This document shows positions 1 through 8,035 of a DNA stretch of 64,000 bases, piece after piece (position 1 is the stretch's first letter; every line of letters begins with the position of its first letter). Source of the stretch: Roseiarcus fermentans (GTDB lineage: Bacteria > Pseudomonadota > Alphaproteobacteria > Rhizobiales > Beijerinckiaceae); NCBI RefSeq assembly GCF_003315135.1, contig NZ_QNRK01000011.1:1-64000 (forward strand), in the 5' to 3' direction. The notes beneath the pieces are model-generated. The model ran no database searches. It saw only the letters and a program-made list of their open reading frames with translations, and was not told the origin of the DNA. The position numbers and the translations under genes are program-made.

Positions 1-100
1 ACAACCATCCCCACCTTGACTCACGTTTCGCCCCGCCGCGTCTCGCAAAATCCGCCGCCACCCGACGAGCGCACCCAACCTGTGACAATTCGGACTCACC

Positions 101-116
101 CCGGCTTGGGAGTTAC
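101..116. repeat. solitary terminus of the GTAACTCCC MITE family
   Basis: The 16 bases CCGGCTTGGGAGTTAC are the exact reverse complement of the left end of the MITE copies at 27560 and 62360. Nothing further upstream matches the body of those copies, and no partner end is seen, so this is either a solo end or the end of a divergent element that continues past the left edge. It lies 15 bases before the start of the 53-residue gene. Confidence 0.5.
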
Positions 117-131
117 AATGAGGGAACCTTC

Positions 132-293
132 ATGCGCTATCTCGTTCTGCCCGCTGCGTTTCTCCTTGCGGCTTCGACCGCCGCCCTCGCGAGGGGCATC
201 CTCGTCGCCGCCCCGGCGCCGGGCATGGACCTCGGCGTCGCCGGCCTCGTCATGGTGGCGGGGGCCGCGTTGCTGGTCCGTTGGCGTCGCTGA
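132..293 (+). CDS. 53-residue secreted protein with PEP-CTERM-like sorting tail
   Basis: This is a 53-codon frame with an N-terminal hydrophobic signal segment (residues about 4-20, ending in ALA), a very short middle, then a PAPGMDLG motif, one hydrophobic helix (about 36-49) and a terminal RWRR. That tripartite end (proline/glycine motif, transmembrane helix, arginine cluster) is the layout of PEP-CTERM-type sorting signals handled by exosortases. An exosortase gene lies about 170 bases downstream on the same strand, which supports the pairing. A purine-rich GAGGGA stretch precedes the ATG, and third codon positions are strongly G/C as in neighbouring genes. The mature part would be only about 15 residues, so it could be a minimal exosortase substrate or a remnant of a larger surface protein. 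The pairing is inferred. Confidence 0.6.
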   Translation: MRYLVLPAAFLLAASTAALARGILVAAPAPGMDLGVAGLVMVAGAALLVRWRR

Positions 294-459
294 CCGTCAT
301 CGGAAGCGATGTTCCGGTCGAGGCCGAAGTCCGGCCCCAACCGGAGCGCGACCCATCTCTTGCGTCGTCGAACGGACGGACGCCGCGGCTCCGGTCGCTT
401 GCCCACGTCCGCCGACCGGAGCGGTGGGATCGAGCCTTGAGAACGCACGGCGAGCCCCG

Positions 460-1311
460 GTGACAGTCACCCAACCATCTGCCGCCGCCGCGCTCCGGCG
501 GGCGCGAGTCGGGGACCGCGAGATCGTCCTCGCTTTTGTCGTCGGCGTTGCGGTCGCGATCAGCTGGCGCAGCGTCGTCGCATGGTCGCACGGGGATTTT
601 TCAGCCGTCGCGCTGAGGGATCATTCCGGAGTGGGCGCCGGCGAGTTGCTCGCCCTCGGCGTGTTGGCCTATCTCGGCCTCGGGATTGGTCGCGACGACC
701 TGCTGACCCGATCCGATCTCGCCGTGATGGCGGCGTGCAGCCTCGCTTTCGCCTTTCCGATGAGGATGGCGGCGGCGGTTCCGCTGATCGTGGCCGGGTT
801 GAAGCTGCTTTTTCACAAGAATGCGCGAATCAGCTCGATCGGGCAGGTTCTCCTCGCCCTGGTCGGCTACGAATGGCTCGGACCGCTGCTGTTTCACCTC
901 GTCTCGCCGACCCTGCTCGAGATCGAGACCACCGTCGTCCAGGCGGCCCTGGCGCCCCTGAACGGCGGATTCGCGCGCGACGGCCTCGCAATTTCGGCGC
1001 CGACCTGGTCCGGCGTCGTCGTGGAGGAGGGATGCTCGGCCTTCCACAACATCTCGCTGTCGACGCTGATCTGGATTTCGCTGCTCAAGCTCCAGACGCT
1101 GACGATGAGAAGCGTCTACGTCCTGATCGCGCTCGCCATGGCCGCGGCGACCATTCTCTTGAACACCTTGCGAATCGTGCTGATGGCGCAATCGCCCGAG
1201 TTGTACGACTACTGGCACAACGGCGCCGGCGTGCCGATCGTGACCTTCGTCATGCTGGCGGTCGCCCTGGTTCTCTGCCTGGGCGGGATGAGACTGGCTG
1301 CGGCCCGTTGA
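460..1311 (+). CDS. exosortase/archaeosortase family membrane cysteine protease-transpeptidase
   Basis: This is a multi-pass inner-membrane protein of about 283 residues. It carries the exosortase triad in order: Cys192 in EEGCSAFHN, Arg238 in LNTLRIVLMA, and His253 in YWHNGAG. In this family the triad cleaves PEP-CTERM-like tails and passes the protein on for export or attachment. The GTG start at 460 is chosen because the conserved membrane region begins about 20 residues later; upstream codons in the same frame look non-coding. The start also forms a GTGA overlap with the stop of a weak 60-codon frame. There is no fused C-terminal protease domain, unlike exosortase E. The downstream gene overlaps the stop codon (TTGA), so the two are translationally coupled. 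The family call is firm; the start codon is uncertain. Confidence 0.85.
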   Translation: MTVTQPSAAAALRRARVGDREIVLAFVVGVAVAISWRSVVAWSHGDFSAVALRDHSGVGAGELLALGVLAYLGLGIGRDDLLTRSDLAVMAACSLAFAFPMRMAAAVPLIVAGLKLLFHKNARISSIGQVLLALVGYEWLGPLLFHLVSPTLLEIETTVVQAALAPLNGGFARDGLAISAPTWSGVVVEEGCSAFHNISLSTLIWISLLKLQTLTMRSVYVLIALAMAAATILLNTLRIVLMAQSPELYDYWHNGAGVPIVTFVMLAVALVLCLGGMRLAAAR

Positions 1312-1844
1312 CGGTCGGACCGGACCTCCTGCGCGCCACGGCGTTCGCGACGATCGGCCTGGCCGTGATCCTCGGGGTGACGACGCGAGTCGTCGCCCTG
1401 AAGCCGTTCGGTCCGGCCGCCGAGGCGTCCGCCGCGCCCATCGCGGCGCTTCGGGTCGGCCAGTCGCTCGGCGACGCGGCGATCGAAGGCGTCCCGGACG
1501 ACGACCAACCCGGGATCCGCATCCGCGCCGCGCACTGCGCCGAGCCGATCTTCGCCGCGCCGCTCCTGCTGACCGCGGTGGCGATTCCGCGGCTCGTCGA
1601 CAACGCCTACGGGACCAGGAGCGGCTACCAGAAGCTCGACGTCTACCGGGGGGAAATTCGCAACGAATTCTCGCGCCTTTCGCGGCTGCTGGCGCGCAGC
1701 CTGGCCGGGTCCTACAATTCGCCCGACGGGTTTTACGTCCGCTTCTACACGCCGAAGTCCTGCTCGATCTCCGACAGGGACTTCGCCGACTGGGCCGGCC
1801 GGATCGTGAGCGCGGCGTCGGCGGGCGAGCGCGGCGAGGATTGA
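1308..1844 (+). CDS. exosortase-linked membrane-anchored protein, unrecognised family
   Basis: A 178-residue protein starting at a TTG that overlaps the exosortase stop codon (TTGA), which argues for translational coupling. Residues about 8-28 form a single N-terminal membrane anchor or uncleaved signal; the rest is soluble and would face the periplasm. Exosortase genes are often followed by an exosortase-associated periplasmic protein such as EpsI/DUF3485, and the size and layout fit that role. I do not see a motif that proves the family. The last codons run into the 3' end of the convergent histidine kinase gene with about 60 bases between. The frame is real by codon use and coupling; the function is open. 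Confidence 0.65.
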   Translation: MTVGPDLLRATAFATIGLAVILGVTTRVVALKPFGPAAEASAAPIAALRVGQSLGDAAIEGVPDDDQPGIRIRAAHCAEPIFAAPLLLTAVAIPRLVDNAYGTRSGYQKLDVYRGEIRNEFSRLSRLLARSLAGSYNSPDGFYVRFYTPKSCSISDRDFADWAGRIVSAASAGERGED

Positions 1845-1903
1845 TTCGCGAAAAGGGCCGGCGGGGCGCCCGGGTCGACGGCGCTCTTGCGCCGCGGCTC
1901 GGC

Positions 1904-4900
1904 CTATTGCGCCGCCTCGTCGCGCAGCGCGCTCATCCGGGCGAGCTGGGCGCGCAACGGCGCCGGCTTCAGCGGCTTGTGCAGGATCACGATGTCGTGG
2001 CGCGCCGCCTCGTCGCGCGCCTCGGGGCTGCGGTCGGCGGTGGCCAGGATCGCCGGCAGCGGAAGGCCGAGGTCCGCGCGCAAGGCCAGGATCGCCGCGA
2101 TCCCGTCGCTCTTGTCGAGGTGATAGTCGGCGATGACGAGGTCGGGCGGGCCGAAGCCGCCGAGCGCCTCGCGCGCCTCGGCGAGGCCGTTCGCCGTGAC
2201 GACCAGGCATCCCCAGCGGCCGAGCAGCGTCCGCATGCCGTCGAGCACGCGCGGCTCGTTGTCGATCGCCAGAATCTTGAGCCCGCTCAGCGGCTCGCCG
2301 GCGACCGCGGCCGGGACGACGTCGGCGGCCTCGGGCCGGGCGGGCGCGGCGGCGGCGAGCGGGGCGGTGACGTGGAACACGGAGCCCGCGCCCGGTCGCG
2401 AAGCAAGGCCGACGGGATGGTCGAGCACCCGGCCGAGCCGCTCGACGATGCTGAGGCCGAGGCCGAGGCCGCGCGCGATCCGGGCGCCCTGGTCGAGCCG
2501 CTGGAACTCCTCGAACACCACGCGCTGCCGGTCGGCCGGGATGCCGAGGCCGGTGTCCCACACTTCGATGCGCAGCGCGCCCGGCACGCGCCGGCAGCCG
2601 ACCAGGACTTTTCCGCGCACCGTGTACTTGACGGCGTTGGAGACCAGATTCTGCAACAGGCGGCGCATCAGCCGGCGATCGGTGCGGACCGCGAGCCGGG
2701 TCGGAACCATCCGAAGCGCGAGCCCCTTCGACAGCGCCAGCGGCGCGAACTCGACCTCCAGCATGCGCATGAGATCGGCGACCGGCGTATCGGACAGCTC
2801 GGGCCGGGTGGCGCCGGCGTCGAGGCGGGAGATGTCGAGCAGCGCGCCGAGAATCTCCTCCACCGCCTCGAGCGACATGTCGACCTTGCGCGCCAGATCG
2901 GCGCGGTCGTCGCCGCCTCTCGCGGCGCCCTCGACGAGCGAACTGGCGTAGAGGCGGGCGGCGTTCAGGGGTTGGAGAATGTCGTGGCTGGCGGCGGCGA
3001 GGAAGCGCGTCTTGGACAAATTCGCTTCTTCCGCCACGGTCTTGGCGGCGGCGAGCTCGGCGTTCAGGCGCTGCAGTTCGGCCGTGCGCTCGTCGACCCG
3101 TCTTTCCAGGAACTCGTTGGCGGCCTCCAGCGCCTCCTCGGTCTGCACGGTCTGGGTGATGTCGGTGTAGGTGGTGACGATGCCGCCGTCCGGCAGCCGG
3201 GCCGAGCGGATCTCGATCACCCGGTGGGTGGAGAACAGCCTCAGGCGCGTCGGCTGGTCGTCGTAGAGGAGCGAGGCGACGCGCTCGGCGACGAAATCCT
3301 CGGAATCGCCCGGGCCGTAGGCGCCGCGCGCGGCGTTGAAGCGGACGATCTCGTCGAGCCCGACGCCGTGGCGAAGCAGCGCCTGGGGAAGGTCGAACAG
3401 GTCGGCGAACTCGCGGTTCCAGGCGGTGAGCGCCAGGTTGGAATCGAACACCGTGACGCCCTGGCGGGCGTGGTCGAGCGCGTGCTGAAGCTGGTCGCGG
3501 CTCGACTGGATCGCCGCCGAAGCCTCGTCGATCAGCTTCAGCGCCGACTGGGTCGAGACGGCGCGGGGCCGCAGCAGCAGCGACAGGACCTGCCGCGAGG
3601 TCGAAGCGCCGATGGCGGGCGAGAGCAGGAACTCGGCGTGCCGGATCAGCTGCGCGCTCGCCTCCTGCTCGGGGTCGTAATCCTGCCCGCGCTCGCGCAC
3701 GAAGGCGGCGAAGGCGCGCCGCGCCCGCGCCGCGCCGAGGTAGCGGGCGACGGCGGCCTCGAGCTCGCCGGCTGTGGTCGACGAGCGCCACAGGCGAAAC
3801 GCCTGCGGCTTGCCGCCGGCGCCGGCGAAGGCGTTCGCCTGCGCCCGCTCGAGCGCGGTCGGCTGGCGCAGCAGGGAGAAGGCGACGAAGGCCGCGAGAT
3901 TGAGGCCGAGCGAGACGACGACGCCGCCGACGAGCGGGCTCGGGGCGAAGGCGGTCAGCCCGGTCGGACTGAGCCAGGCGATCGCCAGCGGCCCGTGCTC
4001 CAGATAGGCCGCGATCGCCGCGTGCGACCCGAGCGAGGGCAAGAGCAGCAGGTAGAGCCAGGCCAACGATCCCGCCGCCATGCCGGCGAGCGCGCCGCGC
4101 GCGGTGCCGCGCCGCCAGAACAGGCCGCCGATGAAGGCCGGGCCGATCTGGGCGACGGCGGCGAACGAGAGCAGCCCGATCGACACCAGCGCCGTTTCGC
4201 TGGTCAGGCGCTCGTAGGCGAAGCCGAGCCCGAGCACGCCCAGGATCGACAGCCTGCGCACCCAGAGCGCCAGCGCGCCGATGTCGCCCGCCGCCGCGCC
4301 TTGCGTCGGGATCGCCTTGCGGCGCAGCAGCAGCGGCATCACCAGATCGTTGGAGATGGTGATCGCCAGCGCCAGGCTGTCGACCACGATCATGCCGGTC
4401 GCCGCCGACAGCCCGCCGATCATGGTGAACAGCGCGAGGCCGTGGGCGTGGGCGGCCAGCGGCAGCGCCAGCACCGTCAGGTCGCGATCGATCGCGCCGT
4501 CGGGGAACATCGTCAGGCCGGCGATGGCGAGCGGCGCGACGAACAGATTGATCAGCACCAGATAGGCCGGAAACAGCCAGGACGCCGTGCGGATGTCCGC
4601 CCGGTCGTGATTCTCGACCACCGCCACGTGGAATTGCCGCGGCAGCAGCAGAATCGCGAAAGCCGACAGCAGCGTGGTCACGCCCCACACCGCCGGGTCC
4701 GGCCGCGTCTGGACCACGGCGGCGATCTTCGGGTTCGACAGCGCCGCCTGCGTCAGGTCGGCGAGGCCGCCGTTCATCCCCCACACGACGAAGACGCCGA
4801 CGGCGAGGAACGCCGCCAGCTTGACGATCGACTCGACCGCGATCGCCAGGATCAGCCCCTCCTGGCGCTCCTTCGGGTTGAGCCGGCGCGTGCCGAAGGC

Positions 4901-5428
4901 GATGGCGAACACGGCGAGCACGAGCGCGATCGCGAGCGAGAACGGCGCCGACGGCCTGCCCGCGACCAGCGCGGGCTTGTCGAGCGAAGCGACCACGGTC
5001 AGCAGCGTGGTCGACACCGCCTTGAGCTGCAGGGCCACGTAAGGCGCCGAGCCGACGAGCGCGATCAGCGCCGCGACCGCCGCGACCCGCTGCGACTTGC
5101 CGTAGCGCGCGGAGACGAAGTCGGCGACCGTCGTCAGGTTCTGCGCCCGCGCCAGACTGGCGATCCGCCCGACGAACGCTGAGCCGAGCCCGATGACCAG
5201 GATCGGCCCGATGTAGATCGGCAGGAAGTCGAGGCCGCGCGACGAGGCGAGGCCGACCGAGCCGTAATAGGTCCAGGAGGTGCAATAGACGGCGAGGCTC
5301 AGCGCATAGACGACCGCCCGCGGCCCGCCAGCGATGAACCGTCTGCCGCCCCTGTCGCCCCACCAGGCGATGAGGAAGAGAAAGAGGACGTATCCGATCG
5401 CCGCGATGGCAGCCGTGGCGCCGTTCAT
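1904..5428 (-). CDS. hybrid sensor histidine kinase with N-terminal sodium/solute symporter-like domain
   Basis: The protein has 1174 residues. Residues 1-520 form about 13 membrane helices of the SSS (PutP-like) symporter family. A PAS-like domain spans about 640-760 and a coiled coil about 762-800. The HisKA domain has its phospho-acceptor His815 in AASHDILQPL; the HATPase domain has an N-box near Asn931 and G-boxes around 960-990. A C-terminal receiver domain spans about 1050-1165 with Asp1101 as the likely phosphorylation site. Kinases with this layout (CbrA-, NahK- and ErcS'-like groups) couple sensing of a solute or metabolic state to phosphorelay. No separate response regulator is adjacent, so the output partner lies elsewhere or the built-in receiver passes phosphate to a histidine phosphotransferase. 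The large open frame in the opposite register is a GC-driven shadow. Confidence 0.92.
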   Translation of the reverse strand: MNGATAAIAAIGYVLFLFLIAWWGDRGGRRFIAGGPRAVVYALSLAVYCTSWTYYGSVGLASSRGLDFLPIYIGPILVIGLGSAFVGRIASLARAQNLTTVADFVSARYGKSQRVAAVAALIALVGSAPYVALQLKAVSTTLLTVVASLDKPALVAGRPSAPFSLAIALVLAVFAIAFGTRRLNPKERQEGLILAIAVESIVKLAAFLAVGVFVVWGMNGGLADLTQAALSNPKIAAVVQTRPDPAVWGVTTLLSAFAILLLPRQFHVAVVENHDRADIRTASWLFPAYLVLINLFVAPLAIAGLTMFPDGAIDRDLTVLALPLAAHAHGLALFTMIGGLSAATGMIVVDSLALAITISNDLVMPLLLRRKAIPTQGAAAGDIGALALWVRRLSILGVLGLGFAYERLTSETALVSIGLLSFAAVAQIGPAFIGGLFWRRGTARGALAGMAAGSLAWLYLLLLPSLGSHAAIAAYLEHGPLAIAWLSPTGLTAFAPSPLVGGVVVSLGLNLAAFVAFSLLRQPTALERAQANAFAGAGGKPQAFRLWRSSTTAGELEAAVARYLGAARARRAFAAFVRERGQDYDPEQEASAQLIRHAEFLLSPAIGASTSRQVLSLLLRPRAVSTQSALKLIDEASAAIQSSRDQLQHALDHARQGVTVFDSNLALTAWNREFADLFDLPQALLRHGVGLDEIVRFNAARGAYGPGDSEDFVAERVASLLYDDQPTRLRLFSTHRVIEIRSARLPDGGIVTTYTDITQTVQTEEALEAANEFLERRVDERTAELQRLNAELAAAKTVAEEANLSKTRFLAAASHDILQPLNAARLYASSLVEGAARGGDDRADLARKVDMSLEAVEEILGALLDISRLDAGATRPELSDTPVADLMRMLEVEFAPLALSKGLALRMVPTRLAVRTDRRLMRRLLQNLVSNAVKYTVRGKVLVGCRRVPGALRIEVWDTGLGIPADRQRVVFEEFQRLDQGARIARGLGLGLSIVERLGRVLDHPVGLASRPGAGSVFHVTAPLAAAAPARPEAADVVPAAVAGEPLSGLKILAIDNEPRVLDGMRTLLGRWGCLVVTANGLAEAREALGGFGPPDLVIADYHLDKSDGIAAILALRADLGLPLPAILATADRSPEARDEAARHDIVILHKPLKPAPLRAQLARMSALRDEAAQ

Positions 5429-5561
5429 CGAGTTTTGCGCGCCCTCGCCGTTCGGTCCTGCTTCAGGATGCTCTTAGGGGGAGGCGGGAGCGGATGGCGA
5501 CCTCGCTCCCGCCGTCGCGCGCTGAAGGACCCGGAGGAAAGGACCTCGCCATCCGAAGCGA

Positions 5562-5924
5562 TCATGGGGCGCCCGCGCTGTCGCCACGGGCGGCGAGAGC
5601 AAGCCTCGCGACTTCGACGGTCGGGGGGATCGACTTCATCGCGGTGGCCCACGGGATCCCGTGATCGACGGAATGGTATCCGTGGCTCAGACGGTTGCGG
5701 GCGGAATACGCGTCCGACAGCCGAAGGTTGGGAAAGCGCGATTCCAGCCTGACGATTTGTCCCGCCGCTTCGCCGATGGCCTCGACACATTTGGCGACGG
5801 CGTCCTGGACCATCTCGTCGTCCATGAACACGCCTTTCGAAACCCCATCCGGATGACGCGCCAGTCGCTCGCCATAGCGAACGACGTCGCGCAGCCAGGC
5901 GTCGACCGGCCTTGGACGCCTCAC
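5562..5924 (-). CDS. hepT: HepT-like HEPN ribonuclease toxin
   Basis: A 120-residue all-alpha HEPN-domain protein. The catalytic R-x4-H-x-Y motif is seen at Arg76, His81 and Tyr83 (RNRLSHGY), the active site of HepT toxins. The GTG start overlaps the stop of the upstream nucleotidyltransferase gene by four bases (GTGA), the usual tight coupling of MntA/HepT (MNT-HEPN) toxin-antitoxin pairs. In characterised systems HepT cleaves RNA and is silenced when its MNT partner AMPylates a tyrosine of this motif. All three key residues are present, so the toxin looks intact. The pair sits between the transporter-fused kinase and leuD. Confidence 0.9.
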   Translation of the reverse strand: MRRPRPVDAWLRDVVRYGERLARHPDGVSKGVFMDDEMVQDAVAKCVEAIGEAAGQIVRLESRFPNLRLSDAYSARNRLSHGYHSVDHGIPWATAMKSIPPTVEVARLALAARGDSAGAP

Positions 5925-6214
5925 GGGAACGCCTTCAGATCGCGCCCGGCGGTTTCCGCGGCCTCAGCCGACAGCCCGCCGGGAGTCGTCACGTCGACCT
6001 TGCAGCCGAGGACCAACGAAAGTTCCCGTTCGAGTCGGGCGAGGTCGAACAATGTCAGGTCGTCGCCGGGGTCGACGAGGATGTCCAGATCGCTCTGCTC
6101 GTCATCTTCCGCTCGCGCGGCCGATCCGAAAATTCTGGGATTCTTCACGTCAAAGCGCGTCAGAATGGTCGCCACGCGCTCGGCGTTCTCGCTCAAGGCT
6201 CGTGATGGTCGCAT
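5921..6214 (-). CDS. mntA: MntA-like nucleotidyltransferase antitoxin
   Basis: A 97-residue minimal nucleotidyltransferase. The signature GS-x10-D-x-D is present (Gly30, Ser31, Asp42, Asp44), and a third acidic residue near the end of the fold (DVTT) is plausible. In MNT-HEPN systems this enzyme transfers AMP to the toxin and so acts as an antitoxin. It is the first gene of the pair and overlaps hepT by four bases. The region from 6215 to leuD (217 bp) holds no gene and could carry the promoter. The call rests on the motif, size and partner. Confidence 0.9.
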   Translation of the reverse strand: MRPSRALSENAERVATILTRFDVKNPRIFGSAARAEDDEQSDLDILVDPGDDLTLFDLARLERELSLVLGCKVDVTTPGGLSAEAAETAGRDLKAFP

Positions 6215-6431
6215 CTACCGCCTCCCGGAGCCTGCGTCGCCTCGGCCGCCTCGACCCTCATGATAAACCAGCGCCGCGCTCGCTGCTACGCGTCCCCCGG
6301 CCACTCCCGAGCCGCCGCCAGACCATCGCCCGTCGACCGGCGTGCGTCTTCCGGCGCCCCATTTGCGTCCAGGCGGAGCGCCCTCGCCCGTCCATGCGAA
6401 CCGGCCGCGGAGGGCGCGTTCGAAGCGTCGG

Positions 6432-7037
6432 CTACAGCCAGGGGCGCGCCTCGGCGGACTTGCGTTCGAAGCGATCGATCGCCGGGGCCTCGACCAGGGT
6501 CAGGCCGATGTCGTCGAGCCCCTCGAGCAGGCGCCGCTTGCGGAACGGGTCGATCTCGAACCGCACCACGCCGCCGTCCGGACCGCGGATCTCCTGCGCC
6601 GGGAGGTCGATCGACAAAGTGGCGTTGGCGCCCCGCTCGGCGTCGTCCATCAGCTTGCCGAGGTCTTCCCGCGACACCTTGACCGGCAGAATGCCGTTCT
6701 GGAAGCAGTTGTTGTAGAAGATGTCGGCGAAATCGGTCGAAATCACGCAGCGGATGCCGAAATCGAGCAGCGCCCACGGCGCGTGCTCGCGCGACGAGCC
6801 GCAGCCGAAATTGTCGCCGGCCACCAGAATCGACGCCTTGCGGTATTGCGGCTTGTTGAGCACGAAATCGGGGTTCTCCGAGCCGTCGTCGCGGAACCGC
6901 ATCTCGGCGAACAGGCCCGCCCCGAGCCCGGTGCGCTTGATCGTCTTCAGATATTGCTTGGGAATGATCATGTCCGTGTCGATGTTGTCGATCGGCAACG
7001 GGGCCGCCACTCCGGTCAGGGTCGTGAACTTGTCCAT
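6432..7037 (-). CDS. leuD: 3-isopropylmalate dehydratase small subunit
   Basis: A 201-residue LeuD. With LeuC it isomerises 2-isopropylmalate to 3-isopropylmalate in leucine synthesis in the cytoplasm. The swivel-domain signatures are clear: [13 protein letters not shown] near the N-terminus, [17 protein letters not shown] and [13 protein letters not shown]. The start at 7037 is chosen because [10 protein letters not shown] is the usual beginning of this family and a GTGGAAAC purine stretch precedes it; the longer open frame upstream is not conserved-looking. leuC is not in the window, which is common in alphaproteobacteria where the two genes are split. Confidence 0.96.
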   Translation of the reverse strand: MDKFTTLTGVAAPLPIDNIDTDMIIPKQYLKTIKRTGLGAGLFAEMRFRDDGSENPDFVLNKPQYRKASILVAGDNFGCGSSREHAPWALLDFGIRCVISTDFADIFYNNCFQNGILPVKVSREDLGKLMDDAERGANATLSIDLPAQEIRGPDGGVVRFEIDPFRKRRLLEGLDDIGLTLVEAPAIDRFERKSAEARPWL

Positions 7038-7133
7038 CGTTTCCACGGTCTCATGGGCTTTGAGGCCGGCCGCCGCCGGCCGGACTCTCGTCTTCGAGGC
7101 TCTAGCAAATGGCGCAGCGGTCGGCAAACCCGG

Positions 7134-7736
7134 TCAGAGATCCTGCTCGAGTTCGCGCGCGACCTCCTCCGGCGGGCGGTCGAGGTTGAGCGGGCGGGAG
7201 AAGCCGCCGGCCTTGTTCATGACGTAGACGATCGAGCTGTGGTCCATCGCATAGTCGCCGTCGGGCCCGACCGGACCTTTTCGCGCATACACCCGGTAGG
7301 CCTTCTCGACCGCGCCGATCGCCTGCGGGCTGCCCGAGAGGCCGATGATCGGGGCGCTGAAGCTCGAGGCGTAATCCTGCATCACCTTCGGCGTGTCGCG
7401 CTCGGGATCGACCGTGATGAACAGCGCCGGGATCGCCTTGTCGCCCATTTTCGCCAGCACGTCGGCGACGCGGGCGAGTTCGGTCGGGCAGACGTCGGGG
7501 CAATGGGTGTAGCCGAAATAGACCAGGAACGGCCGCCCGCGCAGGCTGTCGCTGGTGATCGTCCGCCCGTCGCCGTCGGAAAGCGCGAACGGGCCGCCGA
7601 TCAGCGAGGGGGTTGCGCCCCGCTCCGGCGTCAGCGCGAGCCACGCCGCGATCGCCAGCACGGCCGCCGCGCCGATGGCGAGGGCGACGAGCCCGGGGCG
7701 CGCTGGAGGTCGGGAACCGGTTCGGCTGTTCGGCAT
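7134..7736 (-). CDS. SCO1/SenC/PrrC-family copper chaperone
   Basis: A 200-residue protein with an N-terminal membrane anchor (about 16-36) and a periplasmic thioredoxin-like domain. The copper-binding CxxxC is Cys79 and Cys83 (HCPDVCP) and the third ligand is His166 (MDHSS), as expected for SCO proteins that deliver copper to the CuA site of cytochrome c oxidase or act in thiol-redox signalling (PrrC). The start at 7736 gives a compact positively charged N-terminus before the anchor. It lies 96 bp upstream of leuD on the same strand. No oxidase genes are adjacent, so the client is unknown. Confidence 0.93.
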   Translation of the reverse strand: MPNSRTGSRPPARPGLVALAIGAAAVLAIAAWLALTPERGATPSLIGGPFALSDGDGRTITSDSLRGRPFLVYFGYTHCPDVCPTELARVADVLAKMGDKAIPALFITVDPERDTPKVMQDYASSFSAPIIGLSGSPQAIGAVEKAYRVYARKGPVGPDGDYAMDHSSIVYVMNKAGGFSRPLNLDRPPEEVARELEQDL

Positions 7737-8035
7737 GATCTCGTCTCTCGGCGATTCTGGCGACTGAATAGCGGATCGGACGCCGTCATACCACGCGCGG
7801 ACGGCGAAAGGAGCGGCGCCGGGAGGCCGCGCCGGGCCGCGCCGGGTCCGGGCTTGCTCGCCGGCCATTCCTTCCTATGATCGCGCCGCGACGCGCTTTC
7901 GATCCCCGTCCGCGCGCCTGAGCATGAGGGAGCCGGCCGTTGCCGTCGAGCCGAGCCATGAGCGCCGGGCGTCAAACGGGCGGGCGCCCGGACCCCGCCG
8001 GCGCGCTCCCGACTCGGGTCTGAGGGCGTTTCGCG

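Noticed and set aside
1209-5363. 1384-codon minus-strand frame and an 1113-codon plus-strand frame over the histidine kinase
   Set aside because: Both are Arg/Ala/Gly-rich and lack motifs; they are shadows of the 1174-residue kinase in GC-rich DNA.
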